Shown here: positions 46,491-55,681 of the stretch, piece by piece | How the letters are laid out: each line of letters opens with the position of its first letter | Position numbering within the stretch: the first letter of the stretch is position 1 | Assembly: GCF_019933155.2 (NCBI RefSeq) | Contig: NZ_CP082944.1 | Span: forward strand, 684,001-748,000 | Source: Metabacillus dongyingensis | GTDB lineage: Bacteria > Bacillota > Bacilli > Bacillales > Bacillaceae | Length of the DNA stretch: 64,000 bases | Direction: 5' to 3' | Program-made: the position numbers and the translations under genes | The notes under the pieces: generated by a model | What the model was told of the DNA's origin: nothing | Seen by the model: the letters and a program-made list of their open reading frames with translations, nothing else | Databases searched by the model: none

Positions 46491-47507
46491 CTACCCCCTA
46501 AATGCCTGTTTTAAATATTGAAGAAAACTATAGGCAACATACGAAATAACAAAAATAAACAGGGTATATAGCTGGGTCCAAACCAAATTCTCTGTAATGT
46601 TTTTCAGTTCTAAAATATTTAACCCCAAATCAATTATTTTTATGAAAAAAACATGAATAATATAAATACCGAGAGCATTGCTGCCAATTTTCGTTAAAAA
46701 CAAACCCTTTCCTAACTGTTTGTTATTCAGTGCAAAGGAAAATAAAAACACGGTTAGAAAAATTGTGGATAAAAAATATTCTCCATGACTGCCTGATAAT
46801 ATCTTTTCTAAAATGTAGCCCTCCATCACTTGCAGAACTGAAAAAACAAAAAATAAGTATAAATAAATATTTTTGTTTATTTTCAGGGGTTTCATAAATT
46901 GTGAATGAAAAGCAAAGCAAAATCCCAAAGTTGTATAAAATAAACCGAAGAAAATGGCATCTCTTGTACTTAGTGGAATTTTGTAAAATATTGAATAGGA
47001 TTGTCCGAAAAGGCCTATTAAGTTCGAAATAAAACAAAGTGTAAACAGCACATTTATTTTTTTTAGTCTGAAAAAAATAAACACAATGATGATACTCCAA
47101 ATTAAGGACGTTAAAAACCACAATTGATATCCGCTAGTCCCTTTGCCATAATACAAAAGATTCAGCATTGTAAATTCATCAAAATACTTCATTAATTTCT
47201 GGTTTACATTAGAATCACTTAGATATATGACGAGAACATCGTATATTGTATAAAAAATGAGCCAGCAAACGTAAATTTTAACTATTTTTATAACATACTT
47301 TTTGAAATATACAACAGACTCACTGGTATTTACTATTTTAATTCCGAACAAATAACCTGAAGCGGCAAAGAAAAAAGGAACAGCGAATCTAGAAAGGTTA
47401 TCAAGAATAAACAATCCAATCTGACTATCTAATGGGAAAGTATGTATCACTACTACAGCAAAGATCGCAAAAAATTTTATAAAGTCTATTGCATAATTTC
47501 TCTCCAT
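46491..47507 (-). CDS. Acyltransferase family 3 membrane protein
   Basis: A 338-residue protein with about ten hydrophobic helices. It begins RNYAIDFIKFFAIFAVVVIH, containing the conserved Asp and His of acyltransferase family 3 (OafA/WecH-like), then SRFAVPFFFAASGYLFG. Such proteins O- or N-acylate cell-surface polysaccharides or peptides at the membrane. AAGGGG precedes the ATG. The codon use is more AT-rich than that of its neighbours, which hints at transfer. Convergent with the HAD gene, with only 7 bp between stops. Confidence 0.85.
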   Translation of the reverse strand: MERNYAIDFIKFFAIFAVVVIHTFPLDSQIGLFILDNLSRFAVPFFFAASGYLFGIKIVNTSESVVYFKKYVIKIVKIYVCWLIFYTIYDVLVIYLSDSNVNQKLMKYFDEFTMLNLLYYGKGTSGYQLWFLTSLIWSIIIVFIFFRLKKINVLFTLCFISNLIGLFGQSYSIFYKIPLSTRDAIFFGLFYTTLGFCFAFHSQFMKPLKINKNIYLYLFFVFSVLQVMEGYILEKILSGSHGEYFLSTIFLTVFLFSFALNNKQLGKGLFLTKIGSNALGIYIIHVFFIKIIDLGLNILELKNITENLVWTQLYTLFIFVISYVAYSFLQYLKQAFRG

Positions 47508-47583
47508 TATTTAACCCCTTCGTTTTAAGCTTTTACCTTGTTTTAGAATTGTCTTATTATTTACTGATATTGCTTTAATAATT

Positions 47584-47617
47584 AAAAAAATGTCCGTCTG
47601 GAATATATCAGACGGAC
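47584..47617 (-). terminator. Terminator of the PRD activator gene
   Basis: On the minus strand GTCCGTCTG pairs with CAGACGGAC, then T7. The stop codon lies within the hairpin. Confidence 0.85.
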
Positions 47618-50295
47618 GTTTTATTAGTTTTAGCACTGCTCTCATTTTTTAATAAGAAATCCATAATGAAACATACTTCATCATTCGGAATGGCAATTTG
47701 ATAAGCTTCTTCGATTTTATTGAGCGCTTTTCTGATTTTTAAATAGAGAAGATAATGTTCATTGATTTTCGCATCTTTATCAGGATATTTGACAAACGGC
47801 TGATTTTTCCGGAGCCTGTCCAGCATGCAGCTGATATGAAGAACAATGCCCATCAGACTTTCATGATTTAAATATGTATTTGTCTGCAGCTGGAGATCAT
47901 TTAAAACGTTCCGCACAATTGTAATGACTTCGCCTGCATCGTCAATTGTGAGAGTCTGCTGCAGGGCATCAGCCATTTTAATATACGTTTCTTCATGAGT
48001 AATCAGCTCTTGAATTGTCTTGATCTCTTTCATGTTCAGGATATCCTGAACATGAATGGTTCTGTATGGCAAGGCAATCTCAAAGTTGCAGACAACACAG
48101 AGAATGCTGCGCTCCTTTGATATATTAGTCAGCATTTTTTGCATTTCTTTTCGGTTGAAAATACTGATCGGCAAAATTTCAATGATTTCTGAATTAAAAT
48201 GCAGATAATTTTCAAGGATATTTTTAAGGGCAATCGCACTGCCTTCCCCGGTTAAGCAGGCGGTCAGGATCACTGATTTCAGCGTCTTGCTGTTTGATTG
48301 CTTCTCTTTTTGAGTCTGCATATAAAACGGTGTTAAATTTTTAACATCCTCGTAAAGCTCATCCAAGTGATAGCCAAGGCTTGCTTTTCGTGATGCTTCG
48401 ATGACATGGGCGGTGCTGACCATAGGTATGACTTTAACGGGAATAGAAAACTCCGTTTCAATCATTTCGCCGATGAAGGCAAGAGACCCCATATCGATTA
48501 ACAGGAGCAGTCCGGTGCAATGGTTCAGAGGCTGCATTTCTCTTTTAACACGCTGCAAAAATTCCTCAGGCGATTCATGGAGCGGCATATCAATGCCGGT
48601 GACGTCTTCATTTCCAAGCAGATGGTTGGTTACAGCTGCCATCTCTCTTGCAATTCCATTTCCATGTGCCAAAACGAAGACTGCGGTTTGAAAGCTTGGC
48701 GTTTCATCAGAATCGACGACGAAAAACATTGTAAGAAACGCAACTTCATCAAATGGTATCGTGATCGAAAACGTATCCTCTACGAGCCTCATACTTTCTA
48801 TGGCCACATTGAACTGATCCCGGTACTGCTCGCGTATCGCCGTTAAATTGGGATGGTAGATTGATTTGTGGGATTCAAGACGCTGCATCAAGGTTTGCAG
48901 ATGAAGGGACAAGCCTACAAATACCTTCTCATCAAATGTGCGATTTAATCTTTTTTCAGCTAAATGAATGATTTTTTCACTGACTTTTACAATCTCGGCT
49001 GACAGAATTTTTTGGAGGTTATCTTTGCTCATCTGCTGAATCGTTTGTTTTAAATATTGTTTGAAAAGAGACTGAATGTTATGGTCCATCAGCATCGCAA
49101 GCTCTGATTGATCAATATCCCGATTTTTCAGTTCCTCATATTTCATATCAATATGCTCATAGATAGAATGGTCAAACGAAGGCTGACTCTGTACCGAATA
49201 AGACTCGGTAGGGCTGAATGTGTACTGTTCATTCATTTGAATAAGCGTGTGCTTCGTTTTCTTTTCAATAAACAAACCTTCTTTGATATACCAGTTCAGG
49301 TCTGAAGACCGGATATGAATACTTTGTTTTTTATCGGTGACATAGTCGGCATAGGCTTTAGCGCATGTCAGCTGAATATCTGCTTTCAGCTGGCCAATGT
49401 TGCTTGAGCAGGGATAAAAGAGCAATGCCCTGATGGTATTCGTTGAGACTGAGATTTCTTTCCCCAGGCGGATGCTTTCATCTGTGAAGAAGCGTTTTAT
49501 TAACAGGAGCCGTTCTTCAGAGGAGCGTTCCCTAAGCGGGGGCAGGGTGATAAACATCGGCATTCTCCGCTTGAATGTCCCGAGCAGGGAAGAAACAGGA
49601 TCTTCCGTTGTAGCAGCCAGAATGAGAACCTGTGCCGTCCGTTCATTCTCTGATTCTCCCAGTCTGCGGTACATGCCACCGTCAATAAATGTAAACAGCA
49701 TCTCCTGTCCTTCTGGTGTAAGACGATGCACTTCATCTAAAAACAAAATGCCGCCGTCTGCTTTTTCAATCAGCCCTTTTTGCTCAACAGCACCTGTATA
49801 GGCCCCTTTTTTTACACCGAACAGCTGACCAAGCAAAAGCTGAGGGTTATTTGCGTAGTCTGCACAATTAAAGACAACAAAAGGAGCCGTTTCATGCAGC
49901 CGGCCTGCTTCAAGCGCAAATTGATGCATGATGGATGCAAACATGGATTTTCCGACGCCTGTTTCACCGAAAATGAGCGTATGCATGCCATGTGGAGGAT
50001 ATAGAATAGCAGATTTAGCCTGATCAATGGCTGTCCGTAAACTGCGGTTTTCCTTTTGGAAAGAGTCTAATAAACTGACTTCGGATTTATCTGCTGCCGG
50101 ATCACGATCGGCATTTAAAAAGAAAACGACAGGCCTTGATGAAGACTTTGAAAGCAGTTCTTCTTTCACGAGTTTATTCAGATCGCTGCTTACATTTGCA
50201 CGGTCAAGCTGAAGCAATTCTGAAATTTCAGCTGCAGAATAGGAGACTCTGCTCTGCTTTTTAAATAAGCTGTAAATCAAATCCTTTCTTTTCAT
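47608..50295 (-). CDS. LevR/CelR-type sigma-54 activator with PTS regulation domains
   Basis: An 895-residue transcription activator. A winged helix (1-70: AAEISELLQLDRANVSSDLN) is followed by an AAA+ sigma-54-interaction domain with Walker A FGETGVGKS, the sigma-54 contact loop KKGAYTGAVEQ (GAYTGA for GAFTGA) and Walker B GGILFLDEVHRL. Then come PRD1, a mannose-type EIIA-like domain (FVLAHGNGIAREMAAVTNHL, with His), an EIIB-like segment (LTACLTGEGSAIALK, Cys) and PRD2. PTS phosphorylation would tune its activity. ATG at 50295 follows AAGGAGG by 12 bases; TTG at 50304 is only three away. The perfect sigma-54 promoter of licBCA, 13 kb away, is its likely target. Confidence 0.92.
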   Translation of the reverse strand: MKRKDLIYSLFKKQSRVSYSAAEISELLQLDRANVSSDLNKLVKEELLSKSSSRPVVFFLNADRDPAADKSEVSLLDSFQKENRSLRTAIDQAKSAILYPPHGMHTLIFGETGVGKSMFASIMHQFALEAGRLHETAPFVVFNCADYANNPQLLLGQLFGVKKGAYTGAVEQKGLIEKADGGILFLDEVHRLTPEGQEMLFTFIDGGMYRRLGESENERTAQVLILAATTEDPVSSLLGTFKRRMPMFITLPPLRERSSEERLLLIKRFFTDESIRLGKEISVSTNTIRALLFYPCSSNIGQLKADIQLTCAKAYADYVTDKKQSIHIRSSDLNWYIKEGLFIEKKTKHTLIQMNEQYTFSPTESYSVQSQPSFDHSIYEHIDMKYEELKNRDIDQSELAMLMDHNIQSLFKQYLKQTIQQMSKDNLQKILSAEIVKVSEKIIHLAEKRLNRTFDEKVFVGLSLHLQTLMQRLESHKSIYHPNLTAIREQYRDQFNVAIESMRLVEDTFSITIPFDEVAFLTMFFVVDSDETPSFQTAVFVLAHGNGIAREMAAVTNHLLGNEDVTGIDMPLHESPEEFLQRVKREMQPLNHCTGLLLLIDMGSLAFIGEMIETEFSIPVKVIPMVSTAHVIEASRKASLGYHLDELYEDVKNLTPFYMQTQKEKQSNSKTLKSVILTACLTGEGSAIALKNILENYLHFNSEIIEILPISIFNRKEMQKMLTNISKERSILCVVCNFEIALPYRTIHVQDILNMKEIKTIQELITHEETYIKMADALQQTLTIDDAGEVITIVRNVLNDLQLQTNTYLNHESLMGIVLHISCMLDRLRKNQPFVKYPDKDAKINEHYLLYLKIRKALNKIEEAYQIAIPNDEVCFIMDFLLKNESSAKTNKTSV

Positions 50296-50446
50296 AAAAT
50301 ACAACAGCCTCCTTGCACAAACTAGTATAAAGCGCTTACAATAAATGGCGGAAATCTCCTGTTTTCAGGGGATAATCTACTATAAAAATAGCATAGAGTC
50401 TATAAAATGAACATCATTTTCAGGGTGTAAAATAGATCCATTGGAA

Positions 50447-50475
50447 CAGGCCCGTTCCTAAATTGGACGGGCCTG
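50447..50475 (-). terminator. Hairpin after the two-component operon
   Basis: CAGGCCCGTTCC pairs with GGACGGGCCTG with one bulge. It lies just past the kinase stop, but the U tract on the minus strand is weak. Confidence 0.6.
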
Positions 50476-50485
50476 GCTAAAAGAT

Positions 50486-52213
50486 TTAAAGCGGGAATTT
50501 AAGCGTAATGACTGTACCTTTGCCAAGCTCGCTCCAGACGGCGATCTCCCCATTATGAGCAAGAATCAGCTGCTTTGCAATGGCAAGTCCGAGTCCGGTC
50601 CCTTTTGTTGATTCTTCTGTATTTGTGCCTCTGAAATAACGATCAAACAGATTATCCTTTGTTGCCTCATCCATCCCATTTCCAGAGTCTTTAATCAGGA
50701 TAGAGAAGTACTCTTCTTCTTTTTTTAGAGAAATCCCAACCTCTGTTGAAGATGGATTATGCTTGAATGCATTAGCAACAAGGTTTTCAATAATGCGTTG
50801 AAACCATCTTTTATCAATAGGATAATAGATTGCATCTTCCGAAGGGTGAAAATCTATTTCCCGTTCTTGATAAAGCGGGTCATTTAAAAAATGCACGATG
50901 GATCTTCTGATTGTTTCATTCATTTCCTCTGATTCAATATGAAGCGGAAGAGCATTATTTTTCAGCCGATAGGTCAGATTGAAGTCTTCAATCAAAGATG
51001 TCATATAGCTTGCTTTATCTTTCATAATTCCTGCGAAATCCTGAACCTCTTCCTTTGTCCAGTCATATTGATCAGACTCCAGCATGTATGCATAGCCGTA
51101 CAGAGAGCTTAAGGGAGTCTTCAAATCATGAGACAGACCTGTAATCCACCCTTCTCTTCTTTTATCCATCATGGCCCTGTCTTTATCCTTTTGAATTAAA
51201 TTAGAGGTAAGGACATTGAGAGAGTAGATAATGTCGTGATAGATTCTAAAAGAGTTTTTTAACTTTCCGTTTTGTCTCGAGCTTGCCCGGACGCCTTTTT
51301 TTGAAAGAGGTTCCTCATATCTTCCAGTGGCGAGATTTTCAAGCCATAGAATCGTATGAAGCAGCGGCTTTCCAAGCTTATTTGAATACCAGATAGAGAT
51401 AATGAAAAATAAGATTCCAGTGAAAAGAACAAAAACGATTATCCATTTGAATAAAGAGATCATGAGACTGTTGTCAAACTGATCGTCGGGGAAGTACTCT
51501 TTATTTGGCGAACCAATGACATATTTATAGCCGGTTGCCGGATCGGCATAAGTGGAAATAGACGTTTTATGATTCCACGGTTCTTTTTTATAAGACATGA
51601 TCTCGAAGTATTTTGGCAGATTTTTATTCTGTTTATTATGAAAGTAAATTAAAGAGTACTCAGAATCATAGACCGCAAGCCAGGCTTTTTGTTTTGAAAA
51701 ATTGGCCTGCATTTCTTTAGAAAGCACTGGCTTCTCATTAAATGAAAGGCCGTTATCTATAAGGTCAGTCATCAGATCGGTATTAGCGGAATGCTTTCCG
51801 TAGAGGACAATATAGGAATCTTCTTCCTGGTGAAGCATCCAATACGTCTGGTCATAGTGAAAGGCTTTTTCCACATCTGCAAAAAAGTGAGGCAGTGAAT
51901 ATTTCTTCGGTATGGAAGAAGGAGTCAAGTATGAAAAGACAACGCTCCCTTCCTCATCAATTACCTGCAGCCAGCCATTTTGTTTTTTAATCGCATCTCT
52001 GGCAGACTTGTCAAGTGAGATGTCATCATCTGAAAACTGAAAGATATCTCCTATGTACAGCGGGTCAATGCGTTTCACTTCTTTTTCAAGCATGTTATTG
52101 AAATCCTGTGTCATCAAGATCGCGAGTGATGCACCCGTGATGGTTAAAAAGAAAATAAACCAGACAATCATATGAAAAATAAAAAAACGAGTGAGCTTTC
52201 TTTTTAAGTTCAT
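50486..52213 (-). CDS. Sensor histidine kinase (two-helix, large extracellular domain)
   Basis: A 575-residue membrane kinase. Helices at about 9-33 and 248-272 enclose an extracellular domain of about 215 residues. HAMP-like linker WLENLATGRYEEPLSK. HisKA box GLSHDLKTPLSSLYGY with the phospho-acceptor His, then N box ENLVANAFKHNP, G1 DSGNGM and G2 GTGLGLAIA. It starts at an ATGA overlap with the response regulator, so the two are coupled. Signal unknown; no transporter lies next to it. Confidence 0.92.
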   Translation of the reverse strand: MNLKRKLTRFFIFHMIVWFIFFLTITGASLAILMTQDFNNMLEKEVKRIDPLYIGDIFQFSDDDISLDKSARDAIKKQNGWLQVIDEEGSVVFSYLTPSSIPKKYSLPHFFADVEKAFHYDQTYWMLHQEEDSYIVLYGKHSANTDLMTDLIDNGLSFNEKPVLSKEMQANFSKQKAWLAVYDSEYSLIYFHNKQNKNLPKYFEIMSYKKEPWNHKTSISTYADPATGYKYVIGSPNKEYFPDDQFDNSLMISLFKWIIVFVLFTGILFFIISIWYSNKLGKPLLHTILWLENLATGRYEEPLSKKGVRASSRQNGKLKNSFRIYHDIIYSLNVLTSNLIQKDKDRAMMDKRREGWITGLSHDLKTPLSSLYGYAYMLESDQYDWTKEEVQDFAGIMKDKASYMTSLIEDFNLTYRLKNNALPLHIESEEMNETIRRSIVHFLNDPLYQEREIDFHPSEDAIYYPIDKRWFQRIIENLVANAFKHNPSSTEVGISLKKEEEYFSILIKDSGNGMDEATKDNLFDRYFRGTNTEESTKGTGLGLAIAKQLILAHNGEIAVWSELGKGTVITLKFPL

Positions 52214-52926
52214 GGTTTGACCCTGTCATCCACAAATTTGTAGCCAAGGCCTCTGATTGTTTTGATGTAGCGCGGCTGACTTGGATTTTCTTCAATTTTC
52301 TCTCGGAGCTTTCTGATGTGGACCATTACCGTATTATCATCGACCATGTAATGCTCATTCCAGACGTTTTCATAAAGCTGATGTTTGGTAAAAACACGAT
52401 TTGGATGTTTGCAGAAGAAAATCAGCAGCTGAAAAAGCTGCGCGGAGCAGTCAACTGTCTGATTCGCTACGGTCAGTTCTGCTGAAGAAACATTTATGCT
52501 AAAGCGCTGATACTCATACTTCTCCTCTGCCGCAGTCTTTTGACTGGATTGAGGCATGGTGCGTTTTAAAAGGGCTTTAGCGCGTGCAGCCACTTCAAGA
52601 GGATTAAAAGGCTTAGTAATATAGTCATCAGCGCCATATGCAAAGCCTGATAATTTGTCGAGATCACTGCTTTTTGCGCTTAAAAAGATAATTGGCGCAT
52701 CTGTTTTTTGTTTAATAAGCGGGCAAAGCTCAAATCCGCTTAAATCAGGCAGCATGATATCAAGCACGATTAAGTCATATTTTCTATTCTCAATTGCCTT
52801 AAGAGCGCTTGCTCCCGTTAAGGCTTCATCTATATGTGAAAAGCCTTCTTTTTGCATAACAGTTCGGACGAGCTTAATAATGGCTTCTTCATCGTCCACT
52901 AATAGTATTTTGCATGTATGAATCAA
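52210..52926 (-). CDS. OmpR-family response regulator
   Basis: A 238-residue regulator. The receiver has KILLVDDEEAI, phospho-acceptor Asp in LIVLDIMLPDLSG, and Lys in DDYITKPFNPLE. The C-terminal winged helix has KHPNRVFTKHQLYENVWNEH and HIRKLREKIEENP with KTIRGLGYKF. TTG at 52926 lies about nine bases after AAGGGG; the in-frame ATG at 52953 has a ribosome site only if spacing is ignored. Partner of the kinase that overlaps it by 4 bp. Confidence 0.92.
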   Translation of the reverse strand: MIHTCKILLVDDEEAIIKLVRTVMQKEGFSHIDEALTGASALKAIENRKYDLIVLDIMLPDLSGFELCPLIKQKTDAPIIFLSAKSSDLDKLSGFAYGADDYITKPFNPLEVAARAKALLKRTMPQSSQKTAAEEKYEYQRFSINVSSAELTVANQTVDCSAQLFQLLIFFCKHPNRVFTKHQLYENVWNEHYMVDDNTVMVHIRKLREKIEENPSQPRYIKTIRGLGYKFVDDRVKP

Positions 52927-53038
52927 GGAAATCTTCCCCTTTCTGTCCTTCATTACCTTAATTCAAATCAGTGCATATGTTAAGAGTTTCCTGCATGTTT
53001 TCATTTCTTTTTTTGTGTCATATGGCAAACAGGCCGCT

Positions 53039-53070
53039 AAAAAACAAAGCACCAAACAACAAGTGGTGCT
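53039..53070 (-). terminator. Minus-strand terminator without an assigned gene
   Basis: On the minus strand AGCACCA pairs with TGGTGCT around a 9-nt loop and is followed by TTGTTTTTT. It implies a short transcript coming from 53.1-53.3 kb. Confidence 0.6.
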
Positions 53071-53084
53071 CCTCTTGCGAATGA

Positions 53085-53153
53085 TCATCCAAAATCTCTT
53101 GAAATCATCAATACACACATGCACCTTTTGCGATGAACCTGAAAATGATTCAT
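53085..53153 (-). CDS. Possible 22-aa peptide before an orphan terminator
   Basis: MNHFQVHRKRCMCVLMISRD and two more residues, then stop. The ribosome site is weak. The only support is the minus-strand terminator that follows by 15 bp. It contains a Cys-Met-Cys triplet. Could be a leader peptide or chance. Confidence 0.2.
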   Translation of the reverse strand: MNHFQVHRKRCMCVLMISRDFG

Positions 53154-53508
53154 TTAGTAAACTCTTATGCTTGCACTCTCACAAGTCTATCAGCTGAAGC
53201 TTTACACATAGTTATCAAAACCTTAAAAGCAGCTTAATTGTTAAAAACAGGAAATGTATATTCAGGGGTGATTTTATCGTTATTTAATGATTGTAACAGG
53301 GGTCTATATCTTTTTTATGGAGCGGCCAGAATGGCAGTAGAATTATCAGGGATACCTATAAAACATATCTAGATTACTTTCCTTATATTGGATGACTATT
53401 TTTCCATGTCTTACTTGCTGAAAGTTCCCATTCACAAATGACCGGCATATTCTCTCTCTTTAAAAATATAATTTTATCAATGATTTTTTATAAAGGGGGG
53501 AAATTTTA
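53154..53508. other. Intergenic region upstream of the ferritin-like gene
   Basis: About 350 bp, AT-rich. I see no gene. The last 15 bp hold AAAGGGGGG, the ribosome site of the next gene. Confidence 0.5.
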
Positions 53509-53928
53509 ATGTATAGCTATTATCGTGCAAATCAGGCTGAAATAGATCAAATTGCAAAAGCACTTGCTGGAGAATATAATGCGATTCAGTGTTATGAACA
53601 TATGGCAAATTTGGCGAAGAATGAAGAAGAAAAAAAGCAAATCATGGAGATTAGAAATGATGAAATAAACCACTACCAGACATTCGCTGCTATTTATCAG
53701 AGTCTGTCCGGGATGCAATACAGTCCTAAACAAACGGAAAAATGCCCTGGGGATTATATTGGAGCGCTGACAGCGGCTTTTAAAGACGAGCAGGAGACTG
53801 TGGATTTTTATCTTGATATTGCAGAAAATGCAAGTAGCCCTTATATTCGAAAACAATTTAAAAGAGCATCAGCAGATGAACAGAATCATGCCGTGTGGTT
53901 CCTGTATTACTTTATGCAGAACAAGTGA
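53509..53928 (+). CDS. Ferritin-like (rubrerythrin-type) diiron protein
   Basis: A 139-residue four-helix-bundle protein. Each helix carries metal-site residues of the ferritin-like type: GEYNAIQCYEHM, EIRNDEINHYQTF, FKDEQETVDFYLD and SADEQNHAVWFLYY. The two E-x-x-H-type pairs fit a diiron centre. It lacks the rubredoxin domain of true rubrerythrins. Likely role in iron or peroxide handling in the cytosol or spore. ATG follows AAAGGGGGG. Convergent with the next gene, 29 bp between stops. Confidence 0.82.
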   Translation: MYSYYRANQAEIDQIAKALAGEYNAIQCYEHMANLAKNEEEKKQIMEIRNDEINHYQTFAAIYQSLSGMQYSPKQTEKCPGDYIGALTAAFKDEQETVDFYLDIAENASSPYIRKQFKRASADEQNHAVWFLYYFMQNK

Positions 53929-53957
53929 GGCATAAATTTCATCGCTGATGCCAGCCG

Positions 53958-54410
53958 TTACTTCAATTGATAATCGACCTTGCTGTACAGCTTCGTTCCG
54001 TTATGAAGACCAAGCTTTTTTTCCTGATTTTCATCAAGACCGTTAATGCTGATGACAATTTCGTCTCCTCGAAGGGAAATCGTTCCTTCAACCGGCTTTT
54101 CAAGTGCAGGATCCTCTATTGTAAAAGGGCCATCGCCATTTCCGCGAATGGTCGTTTTTGTTTTGTTCTCACGCAGAATCTTGTTATCCTTCGATTTCAG
54201 TCCAAGTGTCAGCTCTGCAACCTGCCCATCCTCTGGAAAATTGACGATGGCAAAATTGCCTTCCTCTTTCACTTTTACCCGGTCTACCCAAGTTCCGTTA
54301 TATATACCCTGCATACTGTAATCTTCATTCTTAAGCTGCGGACGGTTGCATCCTGCGAGAATGACTGCAGCAACAGCAACGAACAAAAGACTTATTTTGA
54401 GTTTCTTCAT
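53958..54410 (-). CDS. Putative lipoprotein of unknown function
   Basis: A 150-residue protein. The signal peptide MKKLKISLLFVAVAAVILAGC ends in a lipobox (LAGC), so it is a lipid-anchored surface protein. The mature part is beta-rich: GIYNGTWVDRVKVKEEGNFA, IVNFPEDGQVAELTLGL, then EGTISLRGDEIVISING. ATG at 54410 follows GGAAGGGA; the longer open frame up to 54566 runs into repeat array B and has no site. No family recognised. Confidence 0.75.
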   Translation of the reverse strand: MKKLKISLLFVAVAAVILAGCNRPQLKNEDYSMQGIYNGTWVDRVKVKEEGNFAIVNFPEDGQVAELTLGLKSKDNKILRENKTKTTIRGNGDGPFTIEDPALEKPVEGTISLRGDEIVISINGLDENQEKKLGLHNGTKLYSKVDYQLK

Positions 54411-54528
54411 AGCAGATCCCTTCCTGTTCCAAATCTCTCTCTTATTATCGCCTAAAAAGGGGGAAAGAAGCAAAGGATAGGGAACTTCCGGCCAGATATG
54501 ATTAAGCATTATGCAGAGCGACAGACTC

Positions 54529-55545
54529 GGTACCAGGGAGCCCAACTCGCAAAAATTGCTTGCCAATTAGCGAAAAAGAAACTCCAACTTGCAAGAATCC
54601 CGGTTCAACTTGCAGAAAGGAGCATTCAATTCGCAAGGCACAAATTCAATGAAAAAACCACTTAATAATGCCCATTTCTAGCTGCGGTTGGCCAGTTGAA
54701 AAAAGATTCAGCATAAAAATAAAGAGTTTCAGCTGTGTAGAGCATCAGGGCATGGTACCAGGGAGCCCACCTCGCAAAAATCGCTGGCCAATTAGCAAAA
54801 ATGCAACTCCATTTCCCAGGAATCCCGGCTCAACTTGCAGAAAGGAGCATTCAATTCGCAAGGCACAAATTCAATGAAAAAACCACTTAATAATGCCCAT
54901 TTCTAGCTGCGGTTGGCCAGTTAAAAAAAGATTCAGCATAAAAATAAAGAGTTTCAGCTGTGTAGAGCATCAGGGCATGGTACCAGGGAGCCCACCTCGC
55001 AAAAATCGCTGGCCAATTAGCAAAAATGCAACTCCATTTCCCAGGAATCCCGGCTCAACTTGCAGAAAGGTGCATTCAATTCGCAAGGCACAAATTCCAA
55101 TGAAAAAACCTCATAATAATGCCCATTTCTAGCTGCGGTTGGCCAGTTAAAAAAAGATTCATCATAAAAGTAAATAGTTTCAGCTGTGTATAGAGCATCA
55201 GACACGGTATGGGGGAGCCCAACTCGCAAAAATCGCTGGCCAATTAGCGAAAAAGCAGCTCCAACTCGCAAGCATCCAGGTTCAACTCGCATAAACGGGC
55301 ATTCAATTCGCAAGGTTCAAATTCCAATGAAAAAACCTCATAATAATGCCCATTTCTAGCTGCCGTTGGCCAGCTAAAAAAAGATTCAGCATAAAAATAA
55401 AGAGTTTCAGCTGTGTATAGAGCATCAGACACGGTACAGGGGAGCCCAACTCGCAAAAATCGCTTGCCAATTAGCGAAAAAGCAGCTCCAACTCGCAAGA
55501 ATCCCGGTTCAACTCGCATAAACGGGCATTCAATTCTCAAACAAA
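54529..55545. repeat. Array B: about 226-bp repeats containing 21-bp subunits
   Basis: Four full copies and one partial start at GGTAC(C) 54529, 54754, 54979, 55206 and 55433 (periods 225, 225, 227, 227). Each copy has five consecutive 21-bp subunits headed CAACTCGCAA (variants CAATTAGCGA, CAACTTGCAA, CAATTCGCAA), then a spacer of about 120 bp containing CCATTTCTAGCTGCGGTTGG. Open frames on both strands across it lack ribosome sites. It lies between the lipoprotein and the DUF915 gene. Confidence 0.93.
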
Positions 55546-55681
55546 ATTCAAGTTAGAAATTTCAGCTGAACAGATAAGCAGAGATATCAGTTATCTAAAA
55601 TAAGTCCGTTTAAAGTAAAAAAAAAGGGGTATACATATAGCTTACGACAAGAAAATCGCAGAAGACGAGAGGATTCCATAA

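Noticed and set aside
54668..55540. Repeated open frames on both strands in array B
   Set aside because: Copies of the same 226-bp DNA repeat, readable on both strands, with no initiation signals.
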